Positions 1 to 11,507 are shown, counted from the stretch's first letter. The stretch is DNA of 64,000 nt from Isoetes taiwanensis (GCA_021234155.1 JAJEKV010000006.1:28566271-28630270), one strand, 5' to 3'. Notes: a model not told the origin generated them from the letters alone. Made by a program: numbers and translations.

Positions 1-424
1 AAAAAGCGACCAATTACTAGACTTGAATGAGAAGGAATTCTACAACCCATTATCTTAATCGAATCTAGTTGTGAATATTCATCCAAAAAGCTAGTATACC
101 TCCCCATTCCTAAGTGAGATGTATTTTTTCCTTTGATCTGAGACTGTGGTTTAGTACTGGTGATCAGGAGCTAGTTAAGCCAGTGTGTAGCTTTGCCAGT
201 ATAGCCTTTGGGAGGTGGATCCGATTGAGTGGTTAACTATCGTATCATAGCAAATGTACAAACATAATCCAGATTTACATGTGTTCCAATATTTTTGTAT
301 GTATTCATCAATTTTGTATTGCTATAAGAGCCAATTTCCTTGAATCATAGCACATCCACATGCACATGTATTAGCTTCTAAGCATTTTTCTTGTTAGCAC
401 CTCTTCTTAAGCGTGCACCGCTTC

Positions 425-740
425 TCAAAATTTCTTCTTCAATTGGGTATGCTTCTTGCCTTGGAGCTTTCGATCCATGACCTTTTTCTGTTTGAGAGTA
501 ATGGATTTTGCAGCGTAATTGACAATGAAACCCCCCATTATCTCTCTGTACACTAAGCTGGACATAGAGGCATAGTTTTTTACTCCATTCCTAGATGGAC
601 GAGTACAAAGATAGGGGTGTAAAAATAGAGGCCTCCAAGAAAGCAATCGCAAGGTGTAGCTTTTTACTCCATTCCTAGATGGACAAGTACAAAGATAGGG
701 GTGTAAAAATAGAGGCCTCCAAGAAAGCAAACACAAGTCA
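425..740. repeat. 84-bp tandem duplication
   Basis: Two adjacent copies of an 84-bp unit lie at about 573-656 and 657-740; the anchor TACTCCATTCCTAGATGGAC occurs at 581 and in near-identical form at 665. Because 84 is a multiple of three, a minus-strand reading frame runs through both copies as a repeated 28-residue block. That frame has no recognisable domain, so I treat it as repeat-driven rather than a gene. The stretch before it (1-424) holds no gene I can identify. Confidence 0.85.
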
Positions 741-1179
741 TTTCAAAAAGAGCCAGAGAAGAAAAATGGTCAGTTTGCTACAAGATCTGAGTTTTGGTTG
801 AATGAGAATGACATCCAACCACGTTGCAGTAAGCAAGAAAACTTATGCCCAAAAGTTATGTTGCTTTCCATGTGTATATCTTAAAGAAAAACTAAAATAC
901 GCATAAAGATTTGTGCTCGATACTTTCCTACTTCTACCTACAGATATACTTCCACAAATCGACAACACCAGAACTACAACTCACCTAAGTCAACCACATA
1001 CAATAAGGTCAAACCATAGTGCATTGGTACTTTTTTTTTTTTAATGATTTTAGATGATAGTATTTGGTGGCCTGCTTACCGTCTAGGGAACTCAACCACT
1101 TGGACTTGAAATCAAAACAATATCCAACTTGGGTGTGGTTTTATTGGGATGCATGAAACTACACATGGGAGGTGCCGAT
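741..1179. other. Unassigned AT-rich stretch
   Basis: I see no coding exon, RNA gene or repeat here beyond a short poly-T run near 1030-1042. Confidence 0.5.
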
Positions 1180-1269
1180 AAAGCGTCCATTTAAGGGTAA
1201 AAACTTTATCATGATGGGTTAATTTTTTTTTAAAGCGTCCATTTAAGGGTAAAAACTTTATCATGATGG
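1180..1269. repeat. Direct repeat, 38 bp, two copies
   Basis: A 38-bp sequence starting AAAGCGTCCATTTAAGGG is present at 1180-1217 and, without an observed mismatch, at 1232-1269, separated by 14 bp that include a T-run. Confidence 0.85.
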
Positions 1270-1457
1270 ATTATTGACATCTTGACAAATTGGAAGCTCA
1301 TTATAAAGACTTTAAGTTCTATTGTTACTTTAACCCCAATTGACCACCAAATGCCCTTCAATAGACTACTAAAGCCCCTTCAGCGGACTATCAAATGCGC
1401 ACATGACCTGCCCATTAATAGACCATGCATCTAGTTCAATTTCAATTACTTCTTAAG

Positions 1458-1563
1458 GTGGGCTATTAAAGGGCAAAGGTGGGCTATTAAAGGGGAAAAA
1501 GTGGGCAATTAAGGGTCAAAAAGTGGGCAATTAAGGGGCAAAAAGTGGGCCATTGAAGGGGGT
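1458..1563. repeat. Minisatellite, about five units of roughly 20-24 bp
   Basis: The unit GTGGGCTATTAAAGGG and its variants GTGGGCAATTAAGGG and GTGGGCCATTGAAGGG recur about five times with short A-rich spacers. From 1564 to 2037 no gene is evident. Confidence 0.8.
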
Positions 1564-2037
1564 GGGTGGAAGAAGGGCACTCTCCCCTACACATACCAAA
1601 AATATTTCATTCATTTATATTGTCGAGACTATGAGTTGGGCAAACCGTTCAAAAACAAAAATTCTTGCTTGTCACGCATTGGATTGACAAAGTGCACGAC
1701 ATCAAAATATGGTAGGTGAGTATTAGTTGAGGTGTGTGTGGTGTATGGGCATCAAATTTTGTTTCTTACGATTGGCATTGTTACCCTATACTTATATATT
1801 TGTAGATTTAGAGTTACAGTCCATACCTTTTGTTGTTGCCCCTAGCTCCATTGCCCCCAGGGCCCTCTCTTTTATGATAGCTTTCCTTCTGCTGTAATTT
1901 ACGGCTGGAAGGATAACCATCTAGCAGAGGGCATGGCGACAACAGACCTAGGGCCTATGACAAGCATATCTTGAAGGCAATTTCAAAGGCTTCTATAGTG
2001 GAAACATTCACATTAATTGTCCATAAAAAATCTCTGT

Positions 2038-2129
2038 ATGTTCTGTAATTACTTGTCAATTATGAGGCTGAGGGGTTGAATTTATGTTCTGTAATTACTT
2101 GTCAATTATGAGGCTGAGGGGTTGAATTT
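2038..2129. repeat. Perfect 46-bp tandem duplication
   Basis: The 46 bp from 2038 to 2083, beginning ATGTTCTGTAATTACTTG, are followed directly by an apparently identical copy at 2084-2129. The identity suggests a recent event. Confidence 0.9.
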
Positions 2130-3414
2130 CAATTCTTTTAGGATCCTTATATGCATCACCAAGGACTTAGAATTTAAATTTTACTGCAGGACTACTCTAT
2201 CAAAACTTAATCCTTTTATTGCAGGACTACATTTCAATATTTGTCTAAGGCACATGAAGAAAATTGCAACTAAAATTCAAGCATGCCTTGATTGTCATTT
2301 GAAATTGTATCATGCATGTTGCAGAAGATGGCAGTTGATTATGAGTAAGCTATGCACTCTGTAATTTTTTATGTGCCTGAGTTTGCTCATTAGTGACCTT
2401 TCTTTTTAAGTAATGCAGGTAATGGATGAAATAGTGCTTGTCACGCAAAGCGATCATGTATGTTGAGAAAGGAATCTTGCGATGATCTGAGAGGAGTAAA
2501 TTGTGTTTTGTTATGGTAGTGAAACACATATATAATTGCGAGATAGGTGGCATGTTAGCGAGCCTAATAGAAAAATTTGGAAAACCAACATTCGGTCTTG
2601 AGGGACAAAGAGGAGCATGCCTGTTCTTATATAGTATATGTTGTATATCATCTCAGACTAGATGCATTTTAAAGAACCTTCCTAACTCGTTCTTCTTAGG
2701 CTCTGTGGTTTTTGTATTACATCAAATTATGACAAGAATAATTCTTCGCAAGTATATGCATAAGCTCATACAAAGCCCACAATTCTTACAAGCTAATTTG
2801 TTAAAACATCATCTATTGATAGACAAATTATTGCACTGCAAACTGTGGTGGATTGTCCATTTTCATTTTTGCAAATGCATATGCTATACAACATGTAGTT
2901 CATTTTATAAGAAGTTAACTGTTAACATTTGTTTGTTTCAAAGGATACCTCAATTTTTCATCCTTCAAGTAGCAAATTTTCAAGTTGCCAATGAGGAAAT
3001 GAGATCTATATATACAAGAAATTTATCGCGTGACCAAGGCCGCCAAAACATTCTTTGTCCAATCTATTTGCAAAAAGAAGTTTTGTGCTAAGTTCTGGAC
3101 ATGCTTGAGATGTGAGAGAACATGCAGGAGTTGAAGCTACACTATTACCGTCTGTTTTGTGCCCGTAGGATAGATAGATGCTATAACCGACCACCATGGG
3201 ATTTCCATTATTGTCCATGTCCTCTTCTTTTGGCATCTGATGACAGCCAGTGGGTTTTGGGCCTGGATGGGGTTGCCCATTACCGATGGCTTGACCACTA
3301 AAATGTAATCACATGTATATTCTCTTCATTTATTTCATTTTATCTTTGCATCCGATGGCGGACCCGATGGGTTTTGGGCTTTGGATGGGGGTATTCTTTT
3401 ATATGGACCCGCAG
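2130..3414. other. Non-coding stretch upstream of the AAA+ exon
   Basis: Open frames occur (for example 2501-3091 on the + strand) but their translations show no domain, no plausible composition and no exon boundaries I can support. If the exon at 3415 belongs to a live gene, this could be intron. A phrase around GGGTTTTGGGC occurs at about 3252 and again at about 3370, a weak local duplication. Confidence 0.4.
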
Positions 3415-3558
3415 GGAACGGGGAAGACACACTTAGCAAGGGCCATGGCTAAAGAATTGCATCTCCCATTTGTGTTTTGCTCAGGTTCCGAGTTTGGAGA
3501 CTCTGAATTTAGTGGAGCTGATAAACTCAATGACATTTTCTTCACAGCTAGGGCAAAT
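3415..3558 (+). CDS. Isolated exon of an FtsH-type AAA+ protein, closest to plant FTSH12
   Basis: This is one exon of exactly 48 codons, bounded by an acceptor (CCCGCAG before 3415) and a GT donor after 3558. The translation begins with the end of a Walker A loop (GTGKT), continues with LARAMAKELHLPFVF, and ends near DSEFSGADKLNDIF. In FtsH-family proteins this segment follows the P-loop. The pattern LPFVF-x-SG-x-EF-x-DSE-x-SGA is, from memory, characteristic of the chloroplast FTSH12 type rather than the proteolytic FtsH or other FtsHi members. Family role: membrane-anchored AAA+ ATPase in chloroplast protein import or quality control. Neither the preceding exon (the GPP half of Walker A) nor the following one (Walker B) was found nearby. 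It is therefore either one exon of a gene with very long introns or an orphan relic. Reading through the donor meets a stop at 3568-3570. Confidence 0.7.
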
Positions 3559-4064
3559 GTACGACTCTAACGTGTTCTCCTATTTTGCTTAGTAGAAGTG
3601 CTAGATGTGATGGATCTAAGTTTTTTGAACAAATAATGGGACCTAAAGATCGGAATGCCATGAACATTCCTACAATGGGTCCCAGACTTCGTTTTGGTAC
3701 CAACTCTCTTTAAGGCGATTTGGAGCTATTCTATATTGGCTGAAAGAGTTCCTTTTGAAAAACAATTTGTGCAGGCAATGATTTCTAAGAAAGTTAACCA
3801 TAGTGATTAGGACTTGTAGAATTTGGTACAAAGAACCCAAAAGGCAGAAGAAATTGTTTGCATTCACGCTGAAGAAACCTGTGGCAAGCACGCTGTTATA
3901 GATAAAATATGGCAATTAGCCATTCAAACTCCTTCAAAGATTGATATGCCAACCACACGAACTATAAAAATGCAAACAAATCAATTATAATAGAGCACAC
4001 TTGTATTCTCATTTAAGCTCATCAATTTATAAAAGACCATGCTAGATTTTTAAATGTATTACTG
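3559..4064. other. Sequence following the AAA+ exon
   Basis: There is no Walker B exon here. A + strand stretch around 3740-3935 has short open segments but contains stops and I could not match it to FtsH. Possibly intron. Confidence 0.4.
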
Positions 4065-4250
4065 TAACTAGAAATGATGTTCTAAAATTTCTTTTGACTA
4101 GAAATGATGTTCTAAAATTCCTCGTGACACAATTCTGCCCAACTGCTCTTTGCAACCTAATGAGGCACACTAACTATTTGAATAATCGTGACACAATTCT
4201 GCCCAACTGCTCTTTGCAACCTAATGAGGCACACTAACTATTTGAATAAT
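4065..4250. repeat. Two adjacent tandem duplications (31 bp and 64 bp)
   Basis: A 31-bp unit containing ACTAGAAATGATGTTCTAAA occurs twice at about 4065-4121. It is followed by a 64-bp unit, starting CGTGACACAATTCTGCCC, at 4123-4186 and again with no difference seen at 4187-4250. Confidence 0.9.
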
Positions 4251-5821
4251 CAGAAACAGACATGCATTTGTTCCAAAATACATTCTACTCACATCTTCTA
4301 AATACCGCCTGGAGCTCCGTAAATTCAAAAATGAGATCAAGAACTAATCTAGAAGAGGGGTTATGCATATGTTCTTTCTCCGCCAGAAACAATTAATCCA
4401 GTTGCTTTGGCATGCCTAGACTATTTACAGAATGTTCAAAATGATAGGATCTGTTTAACATTCGAATCTTTGAAAACGTCCAGGGTGTGCAAACGTGTGA
4501 TTGCAAACGTTGCAATTATCATTGCAAACCTACCATTCTGCATTAACATTGCCTCTTTGCAAACTTGACAGAACCTAATTGCAACTCCACTCAGCCCAAT
4601 TGTAATAATCTAAAGATGCATACAAAAATAAATGGATCATGAAATCCAATGCTATGATCCTAAAAGGGCATGGTCTCAATCATTCAAAACAGAATGTACT
4701 AATATGTTAAGGCAACCGAATTGCATTGGTACACAATCCATGTTCACCTCAGTATTTATTAGTACCTAAAAAAATACCATTATACAACAGACAATGCTTC
4801 CCAATAAGTATATTGTCCATTTCTGTAAAATAACATGTTTGACAACCCTTGTTCTCATATGGGCAACCTAAATATGAAGCAATTAGCAATTTGCCAGTAG
4901 TTCAAATACAATATGAACAACATAGGCATAGAATATGCAATAAGTCATCAAAATGCAGCCTATGCCGAGGTACGTTCCAATCAAGGAAAGGTTTCTTAAA
5001 TTTAAATGCCAGAGCAGGTCCATACATAGGCTCATGTGTGGATTCCATTGAAGTCTGCTTCAGTAGTCTGTCATTTAGAGTCTGCTTCTTTTGCATTCAA
5101 TTACTTATCTATCACCAGCAATGCACAATTGCATCACAATGTTTAAGCTCACCATTATTTAATTATCTGAAAACATAATCCACAAGGCATAAACATATCC
5201 AAAGCAGCTTGAAAAAAATGCATTAATAAAAGCTTGAAAAAAAAGGAAAACGAACAGAATCAAACATGAACAAAAAGAACTAAGGGGATCGGTTCCAGGC
5301 TTAGATTTGGATCAGGCTGACCTGAAACTAGGATTTTATATCACCTATTGACCTACCATCAAAACTAAGTTAATATGCCTGTCAATAAATGGATCTCCTC
5401 TTATCTCTCACTTCCCTGCATTATCAACCATTCAACCTGAGTCAGGAAGAAGAAAGCGTGCTTCAAGATCCAGTGTAGCTTCGAAATCTCTGTACAACTG
5501 ATTTAAAAAAAAAATATTGAACCTCGCATCTCATTTCTCATCTACGGCAACAAATGCAGGGAGAGAGGCAATGCATGTGGCTTATGACTAGGCTACCAGA
5601 CACAAAATAGCATCTATTTGCCTCACAAAATTTGTCCACCTTGCTAAACCAGCCTCTGTTCAAAATTTCAAGTCTAGCTGCTGCATCTTTATACACAGGT
5701 ATTTTATAAGAAGACGAATCATTCAACACTAAGGATACCATAATACATCCGGATTGGATTAAATTTCTGGGCTCCAGAGCCACTGAAAATGCGATTAGAA
5801 TTAGCAAAAACAGAAACTCAC
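4251..5821. other. No identifiable gene
   Basis: Short open frames on both strands (for example 4849-5178 + and 4902-5096 -) are shadows of each other and lack domain features. Confidence 0.4.
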
Positions 5822-5939
5822 CTGTTGCGGAAACCTTGACATGCTTCCTCTTGCTCATATAACTTGCCTCAATAGCTTGAACATAAGAAGTAAGAAGAAG
5901 AAACCGGAAAGCTTGAGCTGCCGTAACAAACCTTAGCAT
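5822..5939 (-). CDS. Candidate first coding exon, unrecognised protein
   Basis: On the minus strand an ATG at 5937-5939 opens a 39-codon segment beginning MLRFVTAAQAFRFLLL and ending just before a strong donor (CAACAG then GTGAGT, donor at 5816-5821). The first half is hydrophobic and could be a signal anchor; the second half is basic (SKRKH). The region upstream on that strand (5967-6525) has long open frames with plant-like 5' leader composition but several breaks. I do not recognise the protein and found no second exon, so it is a candidate only. Confidence 0.3.
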
Positions 5940-6649
5940 CCAGTTTAAAGTAAATTGGCATGTAAATCAAGGCCCGTGCAAAATATTAAAGAGCAAGGCG
6001 GCCTTCTCTTCAATCCACAGCGAAAACCCCAAATAGCCGTGAATGGCTTTTCTAGATGGCTGAGATTTTCCATTTGATTTAGAAGGGTGAGACTCTTTTC
6101 CCAAAAGCAACTCTGCTACAGAATTCCATGAATCGAAATTGCTCATGCAGGGGCCGAAAATGGTTTCCTGATGATTGGAGGTAGCCAGCAAGGTAAGGCC
6201 GACCTGATTTGCCTAGTATCAGGTCGGATTTCAAGATTGCCACTGGAATTTAGAGATCCATCATGAAGAACAGAGTACACAGGCCGATTTTGAGGCCCAT
6301 CAAGCTGCATTTGTTGCTATCAGACCCGATTTCATGATTTTTAGGCTGTAGGCACATCATCCAATCTGTAATAGCAAGGCAAATAGCAAGCAAAATAGAC
6401 ACTAGAGATCGATTAGATAAAATTTTTACCAGCGCTCTACCAGAGAAATTGGAGAAAGCAGAGCCTGAGGAAGACCACTTGACGGAGCGAAGTCCTCCAG
6501 AGAAACCGATAAAGATCAATTCCAAGCCGATAAGATCGATAACCTGGCATCCATCGAAATTTTCTCACAATTATTTTTTCTTTCTTAATTTTTCCCCACT
6601 GGGGAATCTAGGCATCGAATCTTGGTGTGAATAAATTATATAAGAGTAG

Positions 6650-8465
6650 ATATATCTTGCCACAAAATTCAAATCGTCACATTTCCAAAGGTGCATAAGA
6701 AATTAAACATTACTTGTGGCAAAATATCAATAATAGTCACATTTGCAACCAAAGTAGCGCCATAGCTGCAGTAGCATTTACAATAAAAGCAACACTACTG
6801 GTAAAATTTGTAGTAAGTTGGAGGAGGGGTAGCAAATTTCTTTAATAACCCCAATCTTGGTTTTGCTTTGTTTGAGGACACATATACCAATTTGGAAACT
6901 CTATTAACTTGTAGTATATCTCTCATTCGTGATAATTCATGGCATTATGACTATTGGTATAGGACGATCAAAGTAGAACTCCTTTTAACTTTACTGCATG
7001 GTTGGTAATGGCATTTTTAACAAACTCACGAGCTTGATCATAGTGAAGTGTATTCCAACACAATGGCTTGAATTGAATTCACAAAGTGCTCTTTTTGTCA
7101 CCCTTCTCTGCAGAATCCAAATTACTTATCATTCCTAGGATGGGTTCTATGATGCAACTATTTGGCTCCCATTGAGCTCTTTGAAACACTTACACATTAT
7201 TTCCCCTACTAGGGGTATAAATATTGAAAAGCTTGAAAGAATGCTCTGAAACTAGACAATCATCGAGCATGATGAAAAATAAAGACTACAAGATAAAAGA
7301 TGAATATTCGTCGTATAGGCTAAGCGAAGGTGAGAAGACTAGTGATAGCTTCTCATCGGAATAAACAACCCCACCCTTCTGGGTTTTTGAGGAAAATTCT
7401 AATGAGAAACGTTCACCAACATTTGAGAAATGCCTGAGTGTCTGAAGAAGAATGGTAATAACTTGAAATACGTCACACCAAACCAAGCATTGAAGCGCCG
7501 AAGAGGGGATGCTTGACTGCTAGCATACGTCAGCTGAGAATTCTCCGATAAACAGGATGGTGAGCCCCCAAGGATGAAGCACGACCTCTCGCCTTGTGAC
7601 AATCAAGATACTCCCAAAAGTAACGTGCAAAGTCAAGGATGAAAAAAGAGAATGACCCATCAAGGAGTTTAGGCATCTTACACTATAGTACAATATAGTA
7701 TTAAAGGAATTAGGCTCAGAGGTTCCAGATCCACATCGAAAAGAAACAATAGTCGACCAAAGCGGGAACCATCTGCATGGAATGACCATCAGCGGGGAAA
7801 AACATCCGATTAGTGTTGCCTTGGAGGCTACATTGCCATGTTGAGAGAACATGAAAAAGAATTATATCTCAGAGGCTACAATGCCACGCCCAAAAAGAAT
7901 GAGGTGATAGGTATGTCTCGGATGCGACAATGCCATGCCGAGAAAAAATGGAAAACAAGAACGTATGCACTTTCAAAAAAGAAAATATGGAAGATATCGG
8001 AGGCTGCAGAGTGACCCCAAAAGTATAGAACAATAGACAAACAAATTAATAACTAACCAAAATAATAGGAAATGGAGCAACTTCAACAATGGAACGTAAT
8101 ATAAAGAAAAAGAAGGGAAATCGAAACAAGCTCATATATGATAGGGAGAGAGGCGGGGGAAACTAGTAGAGTCAAAACTGAGTAGCATGGAAAGGATCTC
8201 AAGAGACCACCGATGACTGAAAATGAGAAAGAATGCAGTAGAAATAGAAGATGCAAGGTAGGACGTCTTCAACCAAGGAATGTCAGTTCTATTATGAGCA
8301 ATAGAATCGTGACATAATGTTTACTTCAAGTTGTGAATCTTGCGGCTTCTTTCTTATGAAATAGATTCTCAAATTCATAAGTACGGGACCTGATACAATG
8401 CTGGAAGTCCACTTGGTGTATAATTATACTTGAAACTGCACATATTATACTTGATATAATGTATT
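6650..8465. other. Decayed repeat-derived DNA
   Basis: Minus-strand open frames at 7286-7852 are unrecognised. At about 7823-7960 a degenerate repeat with the core GAGGCTACAATGCCATG recurs three times at roughly 50-bp spacing. No intact gene is seen. Confidence 0.4.
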
Positions 8466-8477
8466 AATCATGAACAT
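8466..8477 (+). repeat. Left target-site duplication of the retrocopy
   Basis: AATCATGAACAT here is repeated at 9636-9647, directly after the poly-A tail. The leading As merge with the tail at the right end, so the secure duplication is 10-12 bp. Confidence 0.8.
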
Positions 8478-9497
8478 ATTAAGTGTGTTGAGAACTTATC
8501 TTCATGTGCAGTTCTTGGGTATTTTACTGGTGGCTTTTTAGATTTCTCAAGATTTCGTGTTTGGGGATCTCGGCTTTTGAGATGCCTTCAACTTCCTCCT
8601 TTTCAGTCTATCAAGTTGTTGGCAAAAAACTTTGTTCTTATTATGTTTGAAAGTAGTGATGCAGTGGATTCTTTGGTATCAAGAGGAATTGATCCACTCG
8701 GTGGGGAATATATAATGTATCAGTATTACTCTCCTGGCTTTACACCAGATATGGTTCATGCATTAAAGATGCCTTGCTGGTTCTCATTACCTAATCTTCC
8801 TCCTGATCTAATGGCTCATCAATTTCTAGTTGCAATTGCAACGGGACTTGGGGTTCATATCTCACACTCCATCATGAATGGTCAAAGGATTTGTGTTTCT
8901 TTGCCAGTGGACTCGCCTTTACCAGATTGTATGGTTGTGAAGAGTGGGCCTTGGTATAAGAAGTTGGATTTTAAGCTTCTGAATGGTCCAGAATTAGCCC
9001 GTTTGTTTCCTAATAAGGAGGCTTTTGCTAGCTTTCGTCGAGGTAATCGTGCATCTCAGGCATCTGTTCAATATTTTTCTCAGGTTCAAGCTCCCGTTGT
9101 TGTTTCTTCATCTATTCATGATCAGCCTTTGCCGGTTGCTTTGCATTCCTCGGCTATGGAAGATGCGCTACATACAGTTCCGATGGTGCCGTCCTTAGCA
9201 CCATCAGCTGCAGATATAGCTCCTACTACTCTCCACGATGTTGCTTCTGCTTCTCATGATTTTGAGATTGTTATGGCTGATAGTCCTAATCTTTAGTGCG
9301 CGAAAGAGTCATGGCAACAGGTCAATTGGAAGAAGGCAGCGAGGAAGAAGTCTGTTATGTCATCTCATGAGCCTATCCTACCTCGTACTATTCAGTGGCA
9401 TGATACTTTGATACCTGTTGATGATCATCTCGATGTCGCAGACCATGTTGATGGTGATGAGGCCATTAAACGCCTCAAGGTGGCACAAGGAGTATGA
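8478..9497 (+). pseudogene. DUF4283-like (LINE ORF1-type) coding remnant with internal stop
   Basis: The frame is open from 8478 to a TAG at 9294-9296, then continues in the same frame to TGA at 9495-9497. The N-terminal half (segments FVLIMFESSDAVDSLV, WFSLPNLPPDLMA and FLVAIATGLG) fits the DUF4283 region of plant LINE ORF1 and related genes: a beta-rich region, then W-x-x-LPxLP and an IA-x-x-LG helix. The middle is Ser/Pro/Ala-rich. After the TAG it resumes with WQQVNWKKAARKKS, a basic tail typical of these proteins. No CCHC knuckle was seen. Lack of a start codon and one in-frame stop make it a pseudogene unless the stop is read through or the start lies elsewhere. Function of such single-domain genes is unknown; nucleic-acid binding is inferred from the family. 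Confidence 0.7.
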
Positions 9498-9637
9498 TTA
9501 TATACTTTGTATGGGTGGTTTTGCTTAGGGAACTATTTCGTCCTCTTGGTTTTGAGTCCCATGTCACAGGTCCCTTGTATGTATCTTGATTTTCCTTGAT
9601 AATAAATTGTCGTCCTTCAAAAAAAAAAAAAAAAAAA
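8478..9637 (+). mobile_element. Retroposed polyadenylated transcript copy
   Basis: This roughly 1.16-kb insertion has the marks of LINE-mediated retroposition: a flanking direct repeat AATCATGAACAT, a 19-base A tract at 9619-9637, an AATAAA signal at 9600-9605 about 15 bp before the tail, and no visible introns. The coding frame is open from the first base after the left duplication with no ATG, which indicates 5' truncation of the source mRNA. The contents are an ORF1-like coding region and a short 3' UTR. A truncated LINE would normally keep ORF2 and its own 3' end, so a retrocopied cellular or domesticated DUF4283-type gene is the better reading. Confidence 0.8.
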
Positions 9638-9647
9638 TCATGAACAT

Positions 9648-10690
9648 GTCCCTCAAATTAATATAATTTAAAGTTGTATAATTCACCTAGCATGTAAATT
9701 TTTATCCCCACGCTTGTGAGAGAACCATGATATGCATCAAGCATTTAAGTGGTTTAAATATCAGAACCATCAAACTTGATATATTACCAATAAGATTTTT
9801 CACCCACGAGTTGTCAGAATTAAAATATTGACATGAGACTGTTGTATTTTTATGAGGGTCCTTATAGAACTAATTAATATGGGATAACATGCAGGCTCTA
9901 AATAAGTGTGAAATCCACTACCAATGGCTTTGCATTCATTGAAACAGAGGGGAGTCGTTTTATCTCTTGAGGGTCCAATTAGCCTAATCGGTCACACATA
10001 GCTTCAAAACCTGTTACTATTAAGTAGTCAAATTGACTTGAGCCATTAATAGAGCTCTATGAAGAACTTGCTGACTAGTTTTTCCATCTGTTGGCTTTTC
10101 TAATAGGTAGTCTTTGAATGACAATGATTAGTTCCTTTCCAGCATCCAAAGATAGCTTCCGCGGTTCAGAGTCTTTGATATGGTTGCTATCTTCCAGACT
10201 AGTTCCATCATGAAACTATTTAGCAAAAAACATACCAGGGAACTTTTCTTGTAGGGAACGACATAATGCGTGGCCGTTCGTTCTGATCCTTCTTGCATGA
10301 AGAGTTGAAGCATTATGGACACTTGGGCCTTTGTTTAGCTAGTCTTTGGATCCATGCCTTTGTTTATAAGGCTCAAGCTTTCGTTTTAGGTTGAGTTTCT
10401 CATATTTATCGTTTAAGCATCTTAAAGCCTATTGGAAGGAAAAATTAGCTCAGTGGTTCTCCCGTTGGAATGCGCAGGACACAGGTGCATATAGGTCCAA
10501 ATTCCATCACCTGAAACAGTATTTTGATGCTTTCTTCCTTAGGAATCTAGGATGCGGATGCCCTTGAACCAGGGATAAGTTCAATAGTGCATACATTTTA
10601 TATTTAATACATATGATTCGTATGATACGACACTATTTGACGTATAATACATTAAAAATATGGCAAAAAAAGAAAACAATGCCCAAAATT
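9648..10690. other. No identifiable gene
   Basis: AT-rich sequence without supported exons. Open frames such as 10128-10322 (-) show no domain. Confidence 0.4.
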
Positions 10691-10920
10691 TTTCGCGTAT
10701 GCGAAACCAAATAAACCATGTATGAGAAGTTTTTTCGCGTACATGAACATTTCAAAATATGTATCTGAATTTAAACAAAATTTGCATATATGAAAGGAAC
10801 CAAAATGCGCATGCGAATTTGTTTCTGCACATGCATTTTTGTAAAGTTTACAATAAGTGTTTTTAACCATTTGCATACGCAAAAATAACTTCACGTATGT
10901 GATTTAGTTGGTTTCATGTA
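10690..10920. repeat. Cluster of GCGTATGCGAA-like motifs in both orientations
   Basis: Variants GCGTATGCGAA, GCGTACATGAA, GCGCATGCGAA, TGCATACGCAA, CACGTATGTGA and CATGTACGCGG recur about every 40 bp. They are alternating purine-pyrimidine cores next to A-rich flanks. A decayed tandem or foldback repeat is the simplest reading. Confidence 0.45.
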
Positions 10921-11059
10921 CGCGGACACATGTAAAGCTTTTTTCCCATTTGCTTAGCAAAAAAAAAAATTTGCGCACCTATTTGGTCTATTTTGCTTTT
11001 CTCTAATATTATATATAAGGAAAATGTGTTTATCCTAGAATTCACCTCAAATGTTGACT

Positions 11060-11215
11060 ACCAAATCCTAAAATGCCTATTTGGGTCAGTCCTAAACTAA
11101 CTGGGTCAGTCCTAGACTCACTAGGTCAGTCCTAAACTAACTAGCAACTATTCCAAGAACTATAAGATCCTAAAATGCCTATTTGGATCAGTCCTAAACT
11201 AACTAGCAACTTATT
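11060..11215. repeat. Short tandem repeats with GGTCAGTCCTAAACTAACT
   Basis: The phrase GTCAGTCCTAAACTAACT and variants occur four times, with CCTAAAATGCCTATTTGG repeated twice around them. Local duplication without a coding signal. Confidence 0.65.
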
Positions 11216-11253
11216 TCATGCTAAAAAGACAAGGTGCAAATATGGGTAAACCA

Positions 11254-11507
11254 GGTGGGTTCGCGCGAAAAGGGTCTGCGTCGCGAACGCAGAGGCGTTT
11301 GGCACGGACTCACCCGGGTTGGCCGTTTTTTTGCTATTTTTAGATATTTTTAACAAATTTAAAATGTTACACTGCATTTCTAGACAATTTCTAAGCATTC
11401 TAACGGATCAATTTTGCCCTAAGTCAAGTGACTCGGGTGGGTTCGCGCGAAACGGGCTTGCGTCACGAACGCAGAGGCGTTTGGCGCGGACTCACCCGGG
11501 TTGGCCG
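11254..11507. repeat. GC-rich 72-bp direct repeat, two copies 182 bp apart
   Basis: Copies at 11254-11325 and 11436-11507 begin GGTGGGTTCGCGCGAAA and end CACCCGGGTTGGCCG, with only a handful of mismatches. Both are GC- and CpG-rich inside AT-rich DNA. The sequence between the copies is unrelated AT-rich filler. Confidence 0.85.

Noticed and set aside
2501-3091. 196-codon + strand frame
   Set aside because: Composition is Cys/Phe/Ile-rich as expected of translated AT-rich non-coding DNA. There is no domain, no supported start and no splice evidence.
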